NCBI GenBank assembly: GCA_963575745.1
Contig: CAUYUJ010014752.1
Coordinates: 173,012-237,011, forward strand
DNA from: Prorocentrum cordatum
Lineage: Eukaryota > Sar > Dinophyceae > Prorocentrales > Prorocentraceae
Direction: 5' to 3'
DNA: 64,000 nt
Shown: in pieces, positions 20,269 through 33,400 of the stretch
Position numbering within the stretch: position 1 is the first letter of the stretch
How the letters are laid out: each line of letters opens with the position of its first letter
The notes under the pieces: generated by a model
What the model saw: the letters and a program-made list of their open reading frames with translations, nothing else
Databases searched by the model: none
What the model was told of the DNA's origin: nothing
Position numbers and translations under genes: made by a program

Positions 20269-21003
20269 TCAGGAGGGAAAGAAACACACAGACACAATGA
20301 ATCCTCGATTTCCCCAAAACAGGGGAAAATATGGGAAGTGGGGGGGAAGACAGAAGCCCAGAACATATGGGAAGAAATAGGGAGTATTCTTATGTGTGTG
20401 TATTGATTTGTGTGTCCCAGGGCCCCTTCATTCAAGCCTGCCGATCCTGCGACCCTCCCTCCGCGCTACAGCCGGGGCCCTGAAGAAGGAACCCTTTTTG
20501 TTGGGGAGGGGCTCCGTGTTCCTTAGTTGCTTTACAGTGCTCCTCGGGTTTTCCTATGTTTCCTGCGGTTTTCCATGGAACATCGTAGGCGCATATATGG
20601 GAAAAAGGGGCCTCGTTCCTTATGTATCGTTCCTTAGGTCAACGCCCCGACTGTAGCACGTGGCTTGCGCGCGGCCTTCTTGCTTCTGCAGTGGCGTCGC
20701 CCCGACCGCTTGGCCGCGGGGTGCGCGTGCTGTGGAGCCAGGCCTTTCTTGCGGCGGAGGCGCGGCTCGCAGAAAAAACGCGGGCGCGCGGCGATTTTTT
20801 TTCGCCGTCCGCTCTGGGTGGCGCACGTTGGCCAGGCGTTATTCAAGGGGCCCAAGGACGCACAAATAAATACACACACATAAAATTATTCCCCAGATTT
20901 TCCTATATTTTCTGGGTTTTTGTCTTCCCGCCCAATTCCCATATTTTCCTATATTTCCTTGGGGATCGACGATTAATTGTGTCGGTGTTTTTTCCCCTCC
21001 TGA
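20269..21003. mobile_element. Fold-back (MITE-like) element with about 155-bp inverted arms
   Basis: The reverse complement of 20,269-20,422 aligns along its whole length with 20,852-21,003. Shared blocks include CACAAAT, AATACACACACATAA, TTCCCATATTTTCC, ATTGTGTC and CCTCCTGA. Similarity extends a little inwards through a GGGCCCCTT block. The arms are clearly diverged, at perhaps three quarters identity by eye. The 400-bp centre is GC-rich with no convincing gene. No transposase is present, so it would be non-autonomous. Confidence 0.6.
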
Positions 21004-21316
21004 GTTATGGCTTCAGCGTATGTGATTTGATTTCGGAGGTTGGGGGGGTGAGATCGCAGTGGGACGGAGAGCCCCCCCACCAGGAGATCGGTTTCGGTTT
21101 CGTGTTCGCGTCGTGCGTGCGGGCGAGGCGAAGCTGCGTGGGTGGGCGAGAAGGATGATGCCGCTGTGGCTAGGGGCTGTGGAGCCTGTTGTCCGCCCCT
21201 CCCCCCCCGGCGCGCGGTGGCCGGAGGTGTCCCGTCGGTGGCGCGTAGTGTCGCATCGGTGTCCCGTCGGTGTTCCGTGTCCTGGAGCAGGGCGGCGCAA
21301 GTCAGTGTCCTGGAGC

Positions 21317-21463
21317 AGGGTGGCGAGATCGATAGTGAGATCGTTTGGGAGATCGATAGTGAGATCGTTTGGGAGATCGATAGTGAGATCCGTTGTGAGA
21401 TCGATAAGAAGATTTGTTGTGAGATCGATGGTGAGATCGCTTGTGAGATCAATCGTGTTCGTG
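21317..21463 (+). repeat. 12-bp tandem array, consensus GTGAGATCGNNN (array 1)
   Basis: About twelve units in register. The GAGATCG core is conserved and the last three bases vary. It is dense in GATC sites. Confidence 0.9.
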
Positions 21464-21635
21464 TCGTGCGTGCGGGCGAGGCGGAACTGCGTGGGCGTGT
21501 GAGAGGACTGATGCCGCCGTGGCTAGGGCTGTGGGACCAGCGCGCGGTGGCCAGGTGTGTCCCGTCGGTGGCGCGTCGGTGTTCCTTCGGTACTCCGTGG
21601 CCTGGAGCAGGGCGGCGCGAGTTAGTGTCCGGGAG

Positions 21636-21770
21636 AAGGGTTGTGAGATAGATAGCGAGACCGTTTCGGAATTGATAGTGAGGTACGTTGTGAGATCGAT
21701 AAGAAGATTTGTTGTGATATCGATGGCAAGGGCGTTTGTGAGATCTATCGTGGGATTGCTTTGAACAGAA
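21636..21770 (+). repeat. 12-bp tandem array (array 2, diverged)
   Basis: The same 12-nt periodicity as array 1 with more substitutions, for example GTGAGATAGATA and TGAGATCGATAA. Confidence 0.75.
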
Positions 21771-22465
21771 CGAATTGATACATCGCATGCTGTTGCAAAC
21801 ATCCCACCCGCCCAACCGCAATTCTGTTTGCAAAACCCATGCGGTGGCGATTGCGATGCATGCTTGGCGTTGGCTGGTGCATCTTTGCGGCCGCGCCAAC
21901 CCAAGCATGCGCGCGCAGCGGCCAGCTAGTTTGGCGCGACCGACGCGGCCGCGGTGGCGCTGACCGCTGGGCACATCCCGCCGGGCACTGCACTGCGACT
22001 GGGCGACTTGGGCGGGCGCGGTATCATGGCAATGTCGATAACGGGAGACACGATGATTATAGCAGCGATGCTGGTAACGATGTTGACAACGACGAATGCG
22101 CGGCCAGTGCGGGCGCCGATGCTGATCACGCCGACGACGATGACGGCGTCCTCGCGTCGGTGATGAAGGTTTTGCAAACAGTTCGACATTCCCGCGCGGC
22201 CGACGCGCGACAGTGTTCCGATTGGATTTATTTCACACGGATCGTCCCCTCCCCAGCACGCGCAAGTGCGCGCGAATGATGTCAGCATGCTGCGCGAGAG
22301 GCCCGTTTGGCATAATTCAATGAACCTGTTGATCAGTCTATGGTTTTCTTTTCTAAGAATTCGCAAGAGCGCGAACGCGCGCTTTTTTGTTGTAAATGAT
22401 GCTGCGGAAGCGCGTGTTTTGTATGTTTTTGGACAAGTGAGATCGCTTCAGAAATATAATGTCAG
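21771..22465. other. No gene supported
   Basis: Unique-looking sequence between 12-mer arrays. Frames of up to 146 codons on both strands (21,839-22,366) are Ala/Asp-rich without motifs. Confidence 0.4.
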
Positions 22466-22613
22466 GTGCGTTGCGGGATCGATCGTGAGATCGGTTGTGA
22501 GATCGATGGCGGGATCGTTTGTTATATTTATAGTGGGGTCGACAGTCGGATCGTTCATGAGATCGGTGGTGAGATCGGTTGGGGAATTGATTGTGCGATT
22601 GGCACTGAGAACT
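22466..22613 (+). repeat. 12-bp tandem array (array 3)
   Basis: About twelve 12-nt units of the GTGAGATCG(A/G)NN family, with variants such as GTGGGGTCGACA. Confidence 0.85.
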
Positions 22614-22907
22614 ACATCCCCGTGGCGAAAGTTAATTCACCTTGGGTAGAAGTGACAGTGGTGAGAAGTAGTATGGGAGTGAGAAGTCGTACGGGGATCT
22701 ATGATTCAGAGCTGCGTGGGATTAGGTCGATTTTATTCCGGCTTGGCTATATACGATTCGTTGTTCACCAGGGAAAACCCCAGAAAACATTCCCGCCCAA
22801 CCAGGCCGAAGGTTGCCGTGCTAGGGGTTTACGGGGGGAAAGGGATCCCGCTCGGAGACATCCTAGTCGTCAGTGCTCAAGATGCATAACTTTCGTATCG
22901 GGAAAGT

Positions 22908-23180
22908 AGTGTGAGATCGATCGTGGGTCCGAATGTGAGATCGATCCTGGCTTCGATTGTCATATCGACGGTGAGATAGACTGGGATATCGATGGAGAAA
23001 TTTGTTGTGAGATCGATTGCGAGATCGGTGGTGGGATCGATTGTGGAACGATCGAAATCAAATGGTGAAATTTGTAGTTTGTAGTGAGATCGATAGATCG
23101 CCGTGGGATGATCGTACTGAAATTCATTGTGCGATCGGTCATGGTATATCCATCGATAGTGATATATCGTTTGAGTTCGA
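22908..23180 (+). repeat. 12-bp tandem array (array 4) with a decayed tail
   Basis: Regular 12-nt units to about 23,050 (GTGAGATCGATC, GTGAGATCGATT and others), then degraded units with scattered GATCG cores to about 23,180. Confidence 0.8.
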
Positions 23181-23189
23181 TCGTGAGAG

Positions 23190-24192
23190 CGACAGGGAAT
23201 TGAACACAATGGATGCCACTATCCATGGGTCCATTTTGTGTCTGCTCCAGCGATGGCGAGCATTGCTATCGTAGTCGTGCGGCCCGAGCAATGTTAACCC
23301 ACGATTTCTTCCACCGCCTGCTCGGTATGCCTCTGGGCGGCGCGCGTCCTTTCGCAAGTCCTGCCTCGCCCCTGCCTCGCCGCTGGGGTCTGCCAGCGGT
23401 GCCCCGCCAGGCTCTGTCAGCGGTCCCGAAGGGTGGTCGTATAGGTATTCTCATTATGTTTGCTCCATGCCTCGCTGCCCTTCTGCTTCTCTCCGCTTCG
23501 CGTCCGTCCTCCCACGGAACGTTGCTATTGGCATTGGCAGCGGGCTACATGCGGCCGGTCCACTTTGCCAACGCACCTTTGGCGTGCACGTTTTTTTTTT
23601 TGTTCTCTCTCTCTCTCTCTCTTTCTCTCCCTCTCGCGCGCATTATTCGCCCTCTCCCCCCCCCCCGCTGCGCAACACTTGTTCTGTTGGGTGCACGGTT
23701 GACCTGGATCATTTTGATCCGCTCCCCCCACCGGCGTGGGCATCTCCTGCGCGCGGCGCCAGATCACCTGACATGCAAGCATTGGCTCAGCCATTTGCAG
23801 ATTTGTGCGGATGGGTACGTAGCCGACGTGAGGACTCCACAGCGGTAGAAGCCGTGCTTTTGGATGAGAGCGCCCTTCTCTCCCCGTCCATTTTCCTCGT
23901 CCTCCTTCTCTTGATCCTTCTTCCTCCCTCCTCCTTCCCCCCTCCCACCCATCTTCCCTTGCCCCTTCCGCCCTCCGCCTTTATCGCTCCTCCTTCTGCG
24001 TTCCCGCCAAGACCTTTGCGTGATGCTCCTCGTCCTCGTCCTCTTGCTCATCTTTCCTCCTTCCCCTTAGTTTCCTCGTTTTCTCACTTCCTTTGCCGAC
24101 CCCATCTCTTGATCCTCTTCCTCTTCAGCCTCATGCCTCCTCACTTCCTCCGCCTCCTTCGACCCTGCAAGCGCGACTGGTGGCGCATGGCG
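23190..24192. other. Pyrimidine-rich flank of the YR retrotransposon, no gene supported
   Basis: Contains a (T)n-(CT)n tract at 23,590-23,630 and C-rich low complexity to 24,150. The long frame of the retrotransposon happens to be open back to about 24,093 without an ATG, which only reflects composition. Confidence 0.5.
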
Positions 24193-24353
24193 TAGGATGT
24201 TTGGTAAAACTGATGGATCTCCCCGACTCCAGAACTGGCGCGGGCTTCCACTTGCGGTTCCGTTGCTCCTGCCCTTGCCTCTTGCTTGCCCTTTCTCTCT
24301 CCCTCTCTCTTCACCGCCGCTCCGCGGCTCAAGCCTTTCCAAGGCCAAGCTGG
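24193..24353 (+). repeat. Split direct repeat A1 (5' end of the YR retrotransposon)
   Basis: Begins TAGGATGTTTGGTAAAACTG and ends CCAAGGCCAAGCTGG. It matches 40,020-40,181. Confidence 0.9.
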
Positions 24354-24443
24354 GGGTCGGCCTCAGGTGGCCTAAGGCCGGGCCCCGGGACGGGGCCGGA
24401 AGACCTTCGCCCGTGTCCGGGCGCGAAGGGGGCGCCCGCAGCC

Positions 24444-27400
24444 ATGGAGCTGCGCCTGGCGCCGCGCGGCCGAGTCGCGCAGCTGCGCGGCAGTGGCGAG
24501 TCCGGGTGCCGAGCGGCACTGGCTCACGCTAGCCGCGGAGCACCCGGGGGCGGCGGAGCAGCGCACGTGGCGCAGCTCGCCCCCGCTGAGCAGGGAGCCG
24601 GGCGCGCGCCAGCGCCGGCTGTCGTTCCAGCCCAGACACGGGCGGCGAGGCGTGCATGCGCGCTGGGGCCCGTCTGGTTCGTCGTCTTCCTGGAGGTGGT
24701 GGGAGTGGTCGGCGCCGAGCTCACGCACGAGCAGGCCCCCAACACCGAGGTCTACTACGACGACGAGGTGAACGTGGACATGAAGGGGTTCTGGCTCGAC
24801 GGGCCCATGGACTCCTCGATGCAGGTGGGCGCGCTGCCGGCCGAGGTCCGCTCCATCGGCGGACAGGCTGCGTCCGCAGGGAGCAGCGGAGGGGGCCCGC
24901 CGCGCGAGCGCTCAGCGCCGCCGGCTGGCCCCCCCCCCCCCCAGGGCCCGACCCACGCACCCCCCGACCCCCCCGATGGGGATCCATCGTCCTGGATCAG
25001 AGGTTGGGGTCTTTTCGGCGTCAGCTGGAAGGACATCGGCAACCGCACTTACTGGTTTGCCGAGGGGATGGGTGGGGGTACCTTCAGGGCCGTGGGGAGT
25101 TTCAGGTCGGCCTTCTCGACTCGTGAGGCAGGAGGCTGGCTGAGCTCAGATGGTGGCTGGGTGCTGTGCATGGCGGACCAGATGGGCCTCTCCCTGTTCG
25201 GCTCCGCGTGGCCGCTGATCGCCGGGCTCGTGGTTGTCTTCGCCAGCACCGGGGTGGTCGCGCTCTTGGCCCACAGCCTGAGGACGCTCTTCGCACCCTG
25301 CAGCTGGGCAGCTTGGACCTGTGGCTTGGTGCTGGCGTGCTGCCCCTGTCCGAGGCGCCGGGCGCCTGGCGAGGTCAAGCTCGACAAGCTGGTCCCGCCG
25401 GCGGCGCCGCCGCTCACCGATGTGGCGTGGCGCGGGCCGACTACCGGGGCCGACCCGACGACCGACTGGTACCGCAAGAGCATCAAGGAAGGTCGGGGCT
25501 CCAAGCGCGGCCAGAACGACCTCATGATCAGGGTGGACTACCGGGTTGCCCGGCTCAAGCTCAACATGAAGTCTCCTGAGCGCATCAATCGCCAAGGATT
25601 GTGGGTAGAGTATGATTCTGTGAAGGGCGCCAGCGACAAGAGTTTCCGGCGCGAGTTGGAGCAGCGGGATCCTCGCTGGCTTCACCTGTGCCGTTCCTCA
25701 AGCTGTACCGGGTGCAAGGGTCGCGAGAACGAGCTGCACTGCAAGGAGTACGCCGCCCTCGACAATGAAGCTATCGTGGACCTCGGTGACTACTCGAAGT
25801 TCACCCCCTGCCGAATCTTCGTCTGGCTCTGGAGGGGGACGGGCCTTGTCTACAAGTTGTTGCTGTACATCCTCTCGTGGTTCTCATGTTGTGGTGCATG
25901 CATCTGCCGCCGCCGTCGCCGCCGTCGCAAGACTGGCGATGCGGAGCCTGGCGTGCAGGGGTCAGTGGCAAGGCTACTTGATCAGGGGTCCGAGTCCGAG
26001 GTGGGCGCCGAGGACAACCCCTGCGAGGCGGTGAAGGTGGGGCTCATGATCAAGGGCAAGATGCGCCCACTAGCACCCGAGGGTTGTCGGGGCGCTGCAC
26101 GCGGGGACCCCGCTGTGCTGTTGGTGGAGGATGGGCGAGCCTCGGACCTCCCAATCCCGAGCGAGGGGGGCGCAACGGCTTGCCTCTGTGAGCATCACCG
26201 GCAAATCTATATGGTCCTGCGCTACGGCGAGAAGTGCTCTCAGGTGACCTGTTTCCGGGAAGCGGTGGGCATGGCCTCGGGGGCCCCGCTCTGCCTGCAA
26301 CACCTGGGGGGCGATGCAGCCCGTGCGATCCACGACAACCCCGCAGGGGTCGGGTTCTTCGCAGGACTGCGGCGCCGAGCTCGGCGGAGCCCCGCACCAC
26401 GGAGCCGCGCGCCGGAGCGGGCGGCTGCCACCCCGGCCCGGAGTCGCACTCCAGAGCGCTCCGCCCCAACGACCTCTGCTCGGGAGGCGCCCTCCAGCCC
26501 TGGCGACCCCGTCCCGGCGCCGGCTGGGCCACCGAGCGTGCGCTTCGAAGCGCCGCCGGTTCCAGACTTCCCCAATCCGCCTACTCCGCCGCCCATGCCC
26601 CTGGGGCAGCACTTCATCATACGGGCGAGGGTACATTGGCCAGAAGGAGCGCAGTGGATGATTTTCAGAGGAAAGGCAGTCGACGCCGCCGCGGCCAGCA
26701 CAGTGGCCGATTACTTCGACGGTGCGTTGGCGCTCGAGGTGGCCGACCCGTCCGGCATCACCACCCGCTTTCTCGTGAAACCTGACGGCGTCATTCGTGC
26801 ACCGTCCACGGGACCCCCCGGGCGTCTGCCCGCAGGTTTCATCGAGGAGATGCTCCACCACGCACCCCTGGGATGCGAGGAGCTCGGCATCAGCGTCTCG
26901 GCGACCAACGTGCCCGAGAAGGTCTGGCACAAGCTGGCAGCTTGGCATGGTCTGCCCGTGGGCGGTCGAGCCGGCCCACTCAGCGAGGCTCGCTGGCGGC
27001 TGCTCAAGGAGAAGGTGGTCAGCCTAGTCAAGTGGCATCCCGAGGGGGGCGTGGCGCCCAGCCCGAGCTTCGAAGCGCAGGCCACCGAGGCGGACGCCAA
27101 GCTGCGCAGCCACTGGCAGCGGATCGATCGCAGCAGCTCACCCAAGCCGCCCTCAGGGTCAACAAGACGGAGCTCTCGTTCGCCGTCAGCCGAAGGCGGG
27201 CGGGCAGCCAGCTCCGAGGCGCCCGTGTCAGGAGAGAGTCATCAAGGAGACGAGGGAGGAGACATGATGGCCTGCTACTTGGAGGAGAAGGCCCGTGGGT
27301 CGAGCGATGCAGCGGTGGTGCAAAGTGTGGCTGCCGGCTTCGATGAGGAAGCCCAGCAGGTGCTCCCCGGCCTCATCCGATACGCTCAATACCTCAAGCA

Positions 27401-30400
27401 GCAGACGAACGAGCCCGAGGAACTCGCACGGCTTGATGGGCACATTGGCAGTTGGGAGGTGCTCCAGCAAGTGCCTTCGCGACCGCAGACCCCAGAGGCA
27501 ACGCCTAGCAGCCTCCAAGGGCTCCTCAAGCTCTCTCCCGAGCGCCACCGCTCGCAGGGGCCGCCGGCCTCCCCGGCCGACAGCGTGCCCCTGTTCGAAG
27601 CGCGCCCGCCTTTCTCGCCAGCAATCGCCCTGCCGGCCTTTCCTGTCGGACAGCGGGACGCCGGCCTCCCAGCTACCACGGCTGGGTTGGGCCCGGTTGT
27701 CCGCCCCCAGGCTCCAAACATCAGGTCCCTGTTCTGCTACGACCAGCGCGTCAGTGACTTGGGCCTGCCCCCGGGTTTGACCACAGCGCCAGCGCGCTAC
27801 GCCGCTGGGGCCCGAGAGGACAGTGGGGGCGCCGACCCTTTCGGCCTCGTGCAGCCCGGGGCAACACTAGACGCGAACACCGCGAGGATGCTCCACGCCT
27901 TGGAGGGGGTCGCCAGTGCCCGGCAGGGCGACAAGGCAGCCCAGCGAGGGACAGTGGCGGCACTGGGCCGGGCCGAGGAGTTGGACGTCTTCCTGGCGCG
28001 CGGCTGCGGCCAACTGACCGTGGAGGTCTGCGACGAGGTCCTCGGACGTGAGCTGTTCTACGCCCTGCGCCGGACCTGTGAGCAGAACAAGGCCCTCATG
28101 CTCGCCGTCGAGACGCCCACAACGGTGTCCAATCGGATCGCGATGGCGTGCGCCTCGCTCAGCTTCGGCGGCAGCAGCCTGGACAACCTGGCCCCGTGGT
28201 CGGCCTCTGTGGCGGACTTCCCGACCTGCAAGACGGTCGCGTTTGACAAGTACAGTGCGCCGCATGACACAAAGCTAGACCCCAGGCCCAGGGCCCCCGT
28301 GGTCTTCGACCAGTGGAAGCGGCAGGCCCAGAACATGACCAGGTTCTTCGGGCTCGTCTTCGGACGAGAGCATGTTAGAGAGCGTCTGGATTGCCTGGAG
28401 ACTCTCGCGCGGGAGTGCGAGAAGGATGACCGCGCTTTCCCGCCCAAGTTCGTCTATGAGTTGTGGGAAGAGCTGTGGGCGACCTGGTGCGAGCGACTCC
28501 GAGAGAAGAAGCGAGGCCTTCTGCGTGTGCTGCAGACGGACAACCCTCGGAAGGAGGATCTCAAGATGGTGGCCTTCGCTCCCCGGCCGGACGGGCGTCC
28601 AGCATTCGTTTTTCCCAGCGTCTTCGACCTCGAGTCTCCCGCAGGCTACTGCCAGGAGGTCGTGCGCCCGCGGCAGCAGCGCTACCTTCAGACCGTCCTC
28701 AACGACTCGATGCACGGGGCGCGTGGCGCCCCTGGCAAAGCTGGGGAGGTCAGAGGAGAAGGAGATGAGCCAGCCACAGAGCCTCAGGAACAACGAGCTG
28801 GAGCCATCCCCAAGAAGAAGCCTAAGGCCAAGGCCCAGCCGAAAACCAGCTCCGCACGGGCTGCGTACCCTGCGGGCAAACGGCTGAACGCCCAGGAGAT
28901 CAAGCTGTCTGTCCGGCACGCGCCCTGCGACAAGCAGTGCAAGCCGCTCTGCTGGGACAATTCGACCTGGATAGGCTGCAAGAAGGGGGCCTCGGGGTGC
29001 CCACACTCGCACGAGCTCATCAAAGGACTGAAGGACGTGCACTGGACCGTGCAGTGTCAGCTCCTCAGGCGGGGTGGGCTCCGCAACGCCGCCAAGATCG
29101 ACCCAGCTTCGGTCAATGGGGGGATCGCGCAGCTGAGGGCCCAGGCGAAGACCGAAGCGGACAGCAAACGGGCCGCAGGTGCTGGCGCAGCGGAGAGCCA
29201 ACCCGCCAAGACAGGTTGGGCACCGCCTGACGAGTACGCCGAGGTCCAGTGCACCGAACTGGAGTCGGAGCTTCGGGAAGCCGCTCAGGGGCCCGATGCG
29301 ACCTGGCTCGAGGACCCGCGCGCCGACAGCCCGGCCCTGGTTGGGACGAGTGTCTGCGCAGATGAAGGAGCCCTGGCCCAGCGGAAGCTGCTCGAGGCCG
29401 TCCAGGAGAGCGGGGCGCTCGACCCCGTGAGCCATGCCAGTGACTACATGCGGTCGCATGTCTTGGCACGTCTTGCTTGCGCCCGCGGGCGCGAGGAGGA
29501 GCTTTCGGTTGAACAGGTGCTCCTCGAAGCAACGCGCCAAGGTGGGCCCACTCTGGCCGCCGAGGCTAGCGAACTGCTGGACCGCCTCGGGGCGAAGGCT
29601 GGCAACCTGGGAGCTGACCCTGACGTCATCATAACGCCAGTGCGGTGGAACGCTGAGAAGTCGGTGGGTCAAGGCTCTGTCACAGTGCAAGGCCATACTT
29701 GGCGCTACCTCGACTGCCAGGACCAGCTGCCGTTGGACGAGTGCGTCGCGAAGCGATTACAGGTGGCCGCCGGTGTTTCGGAGGAACGGCAGTGCCTCCC
29801 ACTCCACCTGGCGGCCGCCAAGCTTTGGGTGCAGCTGGAGACTCCACCCGACGCCCAGCAGGTCAAGGACTTGGCCCTCGAGATCCGCAGAGACCTCCTG
29901 GAGAAGGCTACCGACGCGGCCGCTGGCCTCGCCGATGCCCCGCCCTGGATATCCCCCAGGGGGGCTGAGGTCCGGATGCGCATCCATGACGCAGTGCATC
30001 GCGACCACGACAAAGATTTCCGATGCGTTGCCCTCTTCCCGTGCGAAGCATTGGAGGAGGTGGTGCTTAGAGTATGGCGAGCGGATCACTGGGGTCACCT
30101 GGATATCGATACAGTCCTCCCCGTGGGAGAGCCCAAGCAGGAGTGCCACGTGATTATCCATCGCGGGCATATGCGTGTCCTCCACCCTCCGCCTGGAGCC
30201 GACGGCCAGCGAGTAGCAGACGAGCTCATCCGCACCTGGGCCACGAGCGGAAAGGACCTCAAGGAGCTCCCCACCATGGGCTGGGAAACGTACCTCGCCT
30301 CGGAGGAGGATGGCAGTCCGGCGGTGGCCAGTAAGCCTCCCCCGTGCCAGCATTGCAGAGCCCTTGCAGCACAGCAGCAGCAGCGTGGGAGAGCCGCCGG

Positions 30401-33400
30401 CGGGGCAACCGCCGCAGTCGAGCTCACCGCCGAGGTGGAGTGTCCAGACTTCGGGGACTTGGAGCCTCTGCGATTGAGGCCCGCGTTCGCGTGGGGACTC
30501 AGGACGCGGGAGATCTTCGCAGGTACCGGGCGTTGGACGCAGGCCATGAAGGATGCGGGCATCGCCACCAGCGAGTCTGTCGAGTACTTCGGGCAGCCGT
30601 TGCTCGGAAAGGACCCCAGGCCGCAGCTCGACATGCGCGACCCGCTGGTACGGGAGCGCCTGTGCCAGGAGTTCAGTGCGCCTCCCGGCCCCGACGAAGC
30701 CAACGTGCTGCAGTTTGCCCCGCCCTGCGTGAGCCATTGCCCCTGGCAGCTGGCAGCAGGAGGGACGAGGACTTTCGAGTGCCCAGATGGAACCGGAGAG
30801 CGGCATATCGAGATCGACGGCAACGTATTCGGGGAGTTCGCGTGCATAGGGGCGAAGCGGGGCTACGAGGCGGGACGAGAGTTCCTCATCGAGTCGTCAG
30901 CACGGGATGGGCGGTACCCTAAGCTGTGGGACCGCCCCTGCATGCGGGCCCTGATGCGCGCGACTGGAGCCCGAGTTCTCGCCATAGACATGTGTGAGTG
31001 GGGGCTCGCACCACCGGACGAGCCACAACATCGGTATCAGAAGCGGACCTGGTGGTTGGCATCACTTGGGCTTTACCCCTATGCCTTGATCTTGGCCAGG
31101 AGGTGCACAGGCCAGCACACGCATCGCACGTTGGAGGGCGGCCTACCGTATGATCTGACGGATGCCCAGGTGGAAGCCTACAACCTCGATGCGCGCACGC
31201 GGCTCAGCAAAGCCGAGGCCAGCGAATTGATCAACCTCAGCATCAAACTGGGCGAGGCCAGCGGGTGCTACGGCCTCAACAGCGACGGGGTCACCATCAC
31301 GCTGCCCCCAGACGACAAGCTGATTCGCGTGAACCAGCTCATCGCGCGGGCCGCCCCAGACAACTTCCACTGGGCGAAGATTGATTTCCGCACTAAGCAG
31401 CACTACTCCGCTTTGCCTGAGAACCAGTGGGCCCTCTACTTCGGGAAGACCCCCGAGGGCGAGCTCCGCTTCGCCCTCGGCAAGCAGGCCCCGTCCAACC
31501 TGGAAGGTGGAGGACGCGTTCCCAGCGGTACTCCCCAGCTCAGCGCTGCGGTGAAAGGAGAGTTGGGAAGCGCAGGCTTCGGACTGGGACTACGGGGCAT
31601 GCGGAGGACTCAGCACGCGGGGCAGTATGCGCCGCGGCTGTGCGCTGCCTGGGCAGCCGTGCTCAAGGCAGCGGCTGCCGGCACCGCCCCAGAGAAGCTG
31701 GAACAACAGATCGCCGCTATGGACGCCGAGGCGCGGGCTTTGGAAGAGAAGTTGGAGAGCAAGGTGGCGCGGGCCGGGCGTTCTGACGCCCTGGAACAAG
31801 AACCCCTCCCCTCTTTTCAGCCTCCGGCCTGTGCGGGCGAGGGCGGCAGTACCGAAGATGGGGCCATCAACGAGCACAGCGTGAAATGCGGCAGCCTGAA
31901 GCAGAGCGCCAACACCTGCTGCCTGCCCCACTCGACATGGAGAAGCTCAATGGAGGTCGAATTCGACGGGGGCTCAAAGGGCCACCGGAGAGGTGGTCGT
32001 TCAAAGGGCGACTACCTGGAGAGGAACGTGGCGGAGGCGGACGGCAGGAGCTCAAAGGGCGAAGGCCGAGGTGGAGAGGAGGTGGAGGTGGAGACCGACG
32101 GCGAGCCGACCATAGTCACATGGGGTGGCGACGAGAAGCGAGGTGGCAAACGAGGTGGCAAGCGAGGAGGCTGGAAGCGCAACAAGGCGCGCAAGCGTGA
32201 AGCACGTGAAGCTGTTGCTCGCGGAGGTGGCGGATCTGGCGGAGGTGGTGATGACGATGGCGACGGGGACGAGAGCCCCGAGGAGGAAGAGGAGGAGAAC
32301 CGCCGCCAGAAGAAGGCGAGGGAGGCCGAGGACGAGGCGTCGCGGGCCAGCCCGGTGCGGATCTTCGTCCCGCAGCAAGGAGACCAGTGGGTGCTGCTCA
32401 AGGGGGGCCCGTTCGAAGCTGGAGAGGTCAAGGCGAGGCTGAGGGTCTCTGAGACACTTTCCGGGGGCTTCTTCGACGCCGACCAGCTGTACCTCTTCGA
32501 GTACACGGAGGATGACGATACTGCAGGAGCGCATGGACCACCCCTCGACGACGAAGAAGCGGTGCGCCCCGGCGAGAAGTTGCTGCTGTGGGCCACGCTG
32601 AAGCCGCCGAAGGAATGGGCCAGTTGGAGCCCCCGGTGGAACCGAGACCAGCAACCAGCACCTGGTGCTACAGCCCAGGAGGGTCAGCGGAGAGTCACGG
32701 CCAGGATCGCCGACAGAGCAGCCGCAGCAGCAGCGGCAGCGGGGTTGAGCGGGGCCGCAGCGAGCTCAGCAACCAGCAGTGGCCGCCAGCCAGCCCCGAC
32801 GTTCAGCGAGGTGGCTGCAGCAGCGAGCGGCATCCGAGCGAGCTCAGTCCCTCCGTCCAGCGGGGGCACCTCGAGGAGCTCAGGTGCCCTAATGCGGGTC
32901 GAGGAACAGCTCGCCGAAGCTCAAGGGCAGCATGCTCGAGCAGCGAGCGATGGCGGCGACCAGGAGCTGAGCGCTGCGCGTGTAGTAGGGCAGCTGGAGA
33001 TCAGGCGCAACGAGGTCCAGGCCCGCCGCGCTGCCTGGCTCGAGCGCGAGGCGCGCCGGCGGGAGCGCGAGGACCAGAGGGCCACCAGCGCACCCCCAGA
33101 GCCCCATAGCTTGCAGGCACCTCCGGAGGCCCCCCCTCCGCCCGAGGCGGAGGAAGACCCAGAGACCACCTCAGAGGAGATGGGACGCCGGGTTGCCGAA
33201 GCACGCCCAGGCGTAGCCTGCCGTGGGGGGGTCCACAAGTGCAACGCCGCCCGGCGATTCGTCAAGAACTTCAACGACGTGCGGAGGGGTGGCAAGAGCT
33301 ACGACCTGCAGCACGCGGATATCTTGTACCTGAACGGGATCGGGCAGATCAGCGACGTGCTGATGCAGGAATATCCCGGGGACGACCCGACGGACCCGTC

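Larger units (their letters stand above)
21100..21770 (+). repeat. Two diverged copies of a long unit ending in 12-mer arrays
   Basis: The segment 21,100-21,460 recurs at about 21,455-21,770 with indels. Shared blocks include CGTCGTGCGTGCGGGCGAGG, GGTGTCCCGTCGGTGGCGCG and CCTGGAGCAGGGCGGCGC. Each copy ends in an array of the 12-mer described separately. Confidence 0.7.

Noticed and set aside
19434-20406. Cys/Val, His/Thr and Arg-rich frames of 140-280 codons
   Set aside because: Translations of GT and CCT microsatellites.
24093-24443. N-terminal extension of the giant frame upstream of 24,444
   Set aside because: It starts outside the element and crosses repeat A1; open only because of composition.
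28275-29696. 473-codon minus-strand frame
   Set aside because: Shadow of the YR polyprotein, which carries the recognised domains on the plus strand.
29640-30190. OTU-protease-like assignment for the region before MTase module 1
   Set aside because: No convincing Cys-His catalytic pair in the expected blocks; left as conserved but unassigned.
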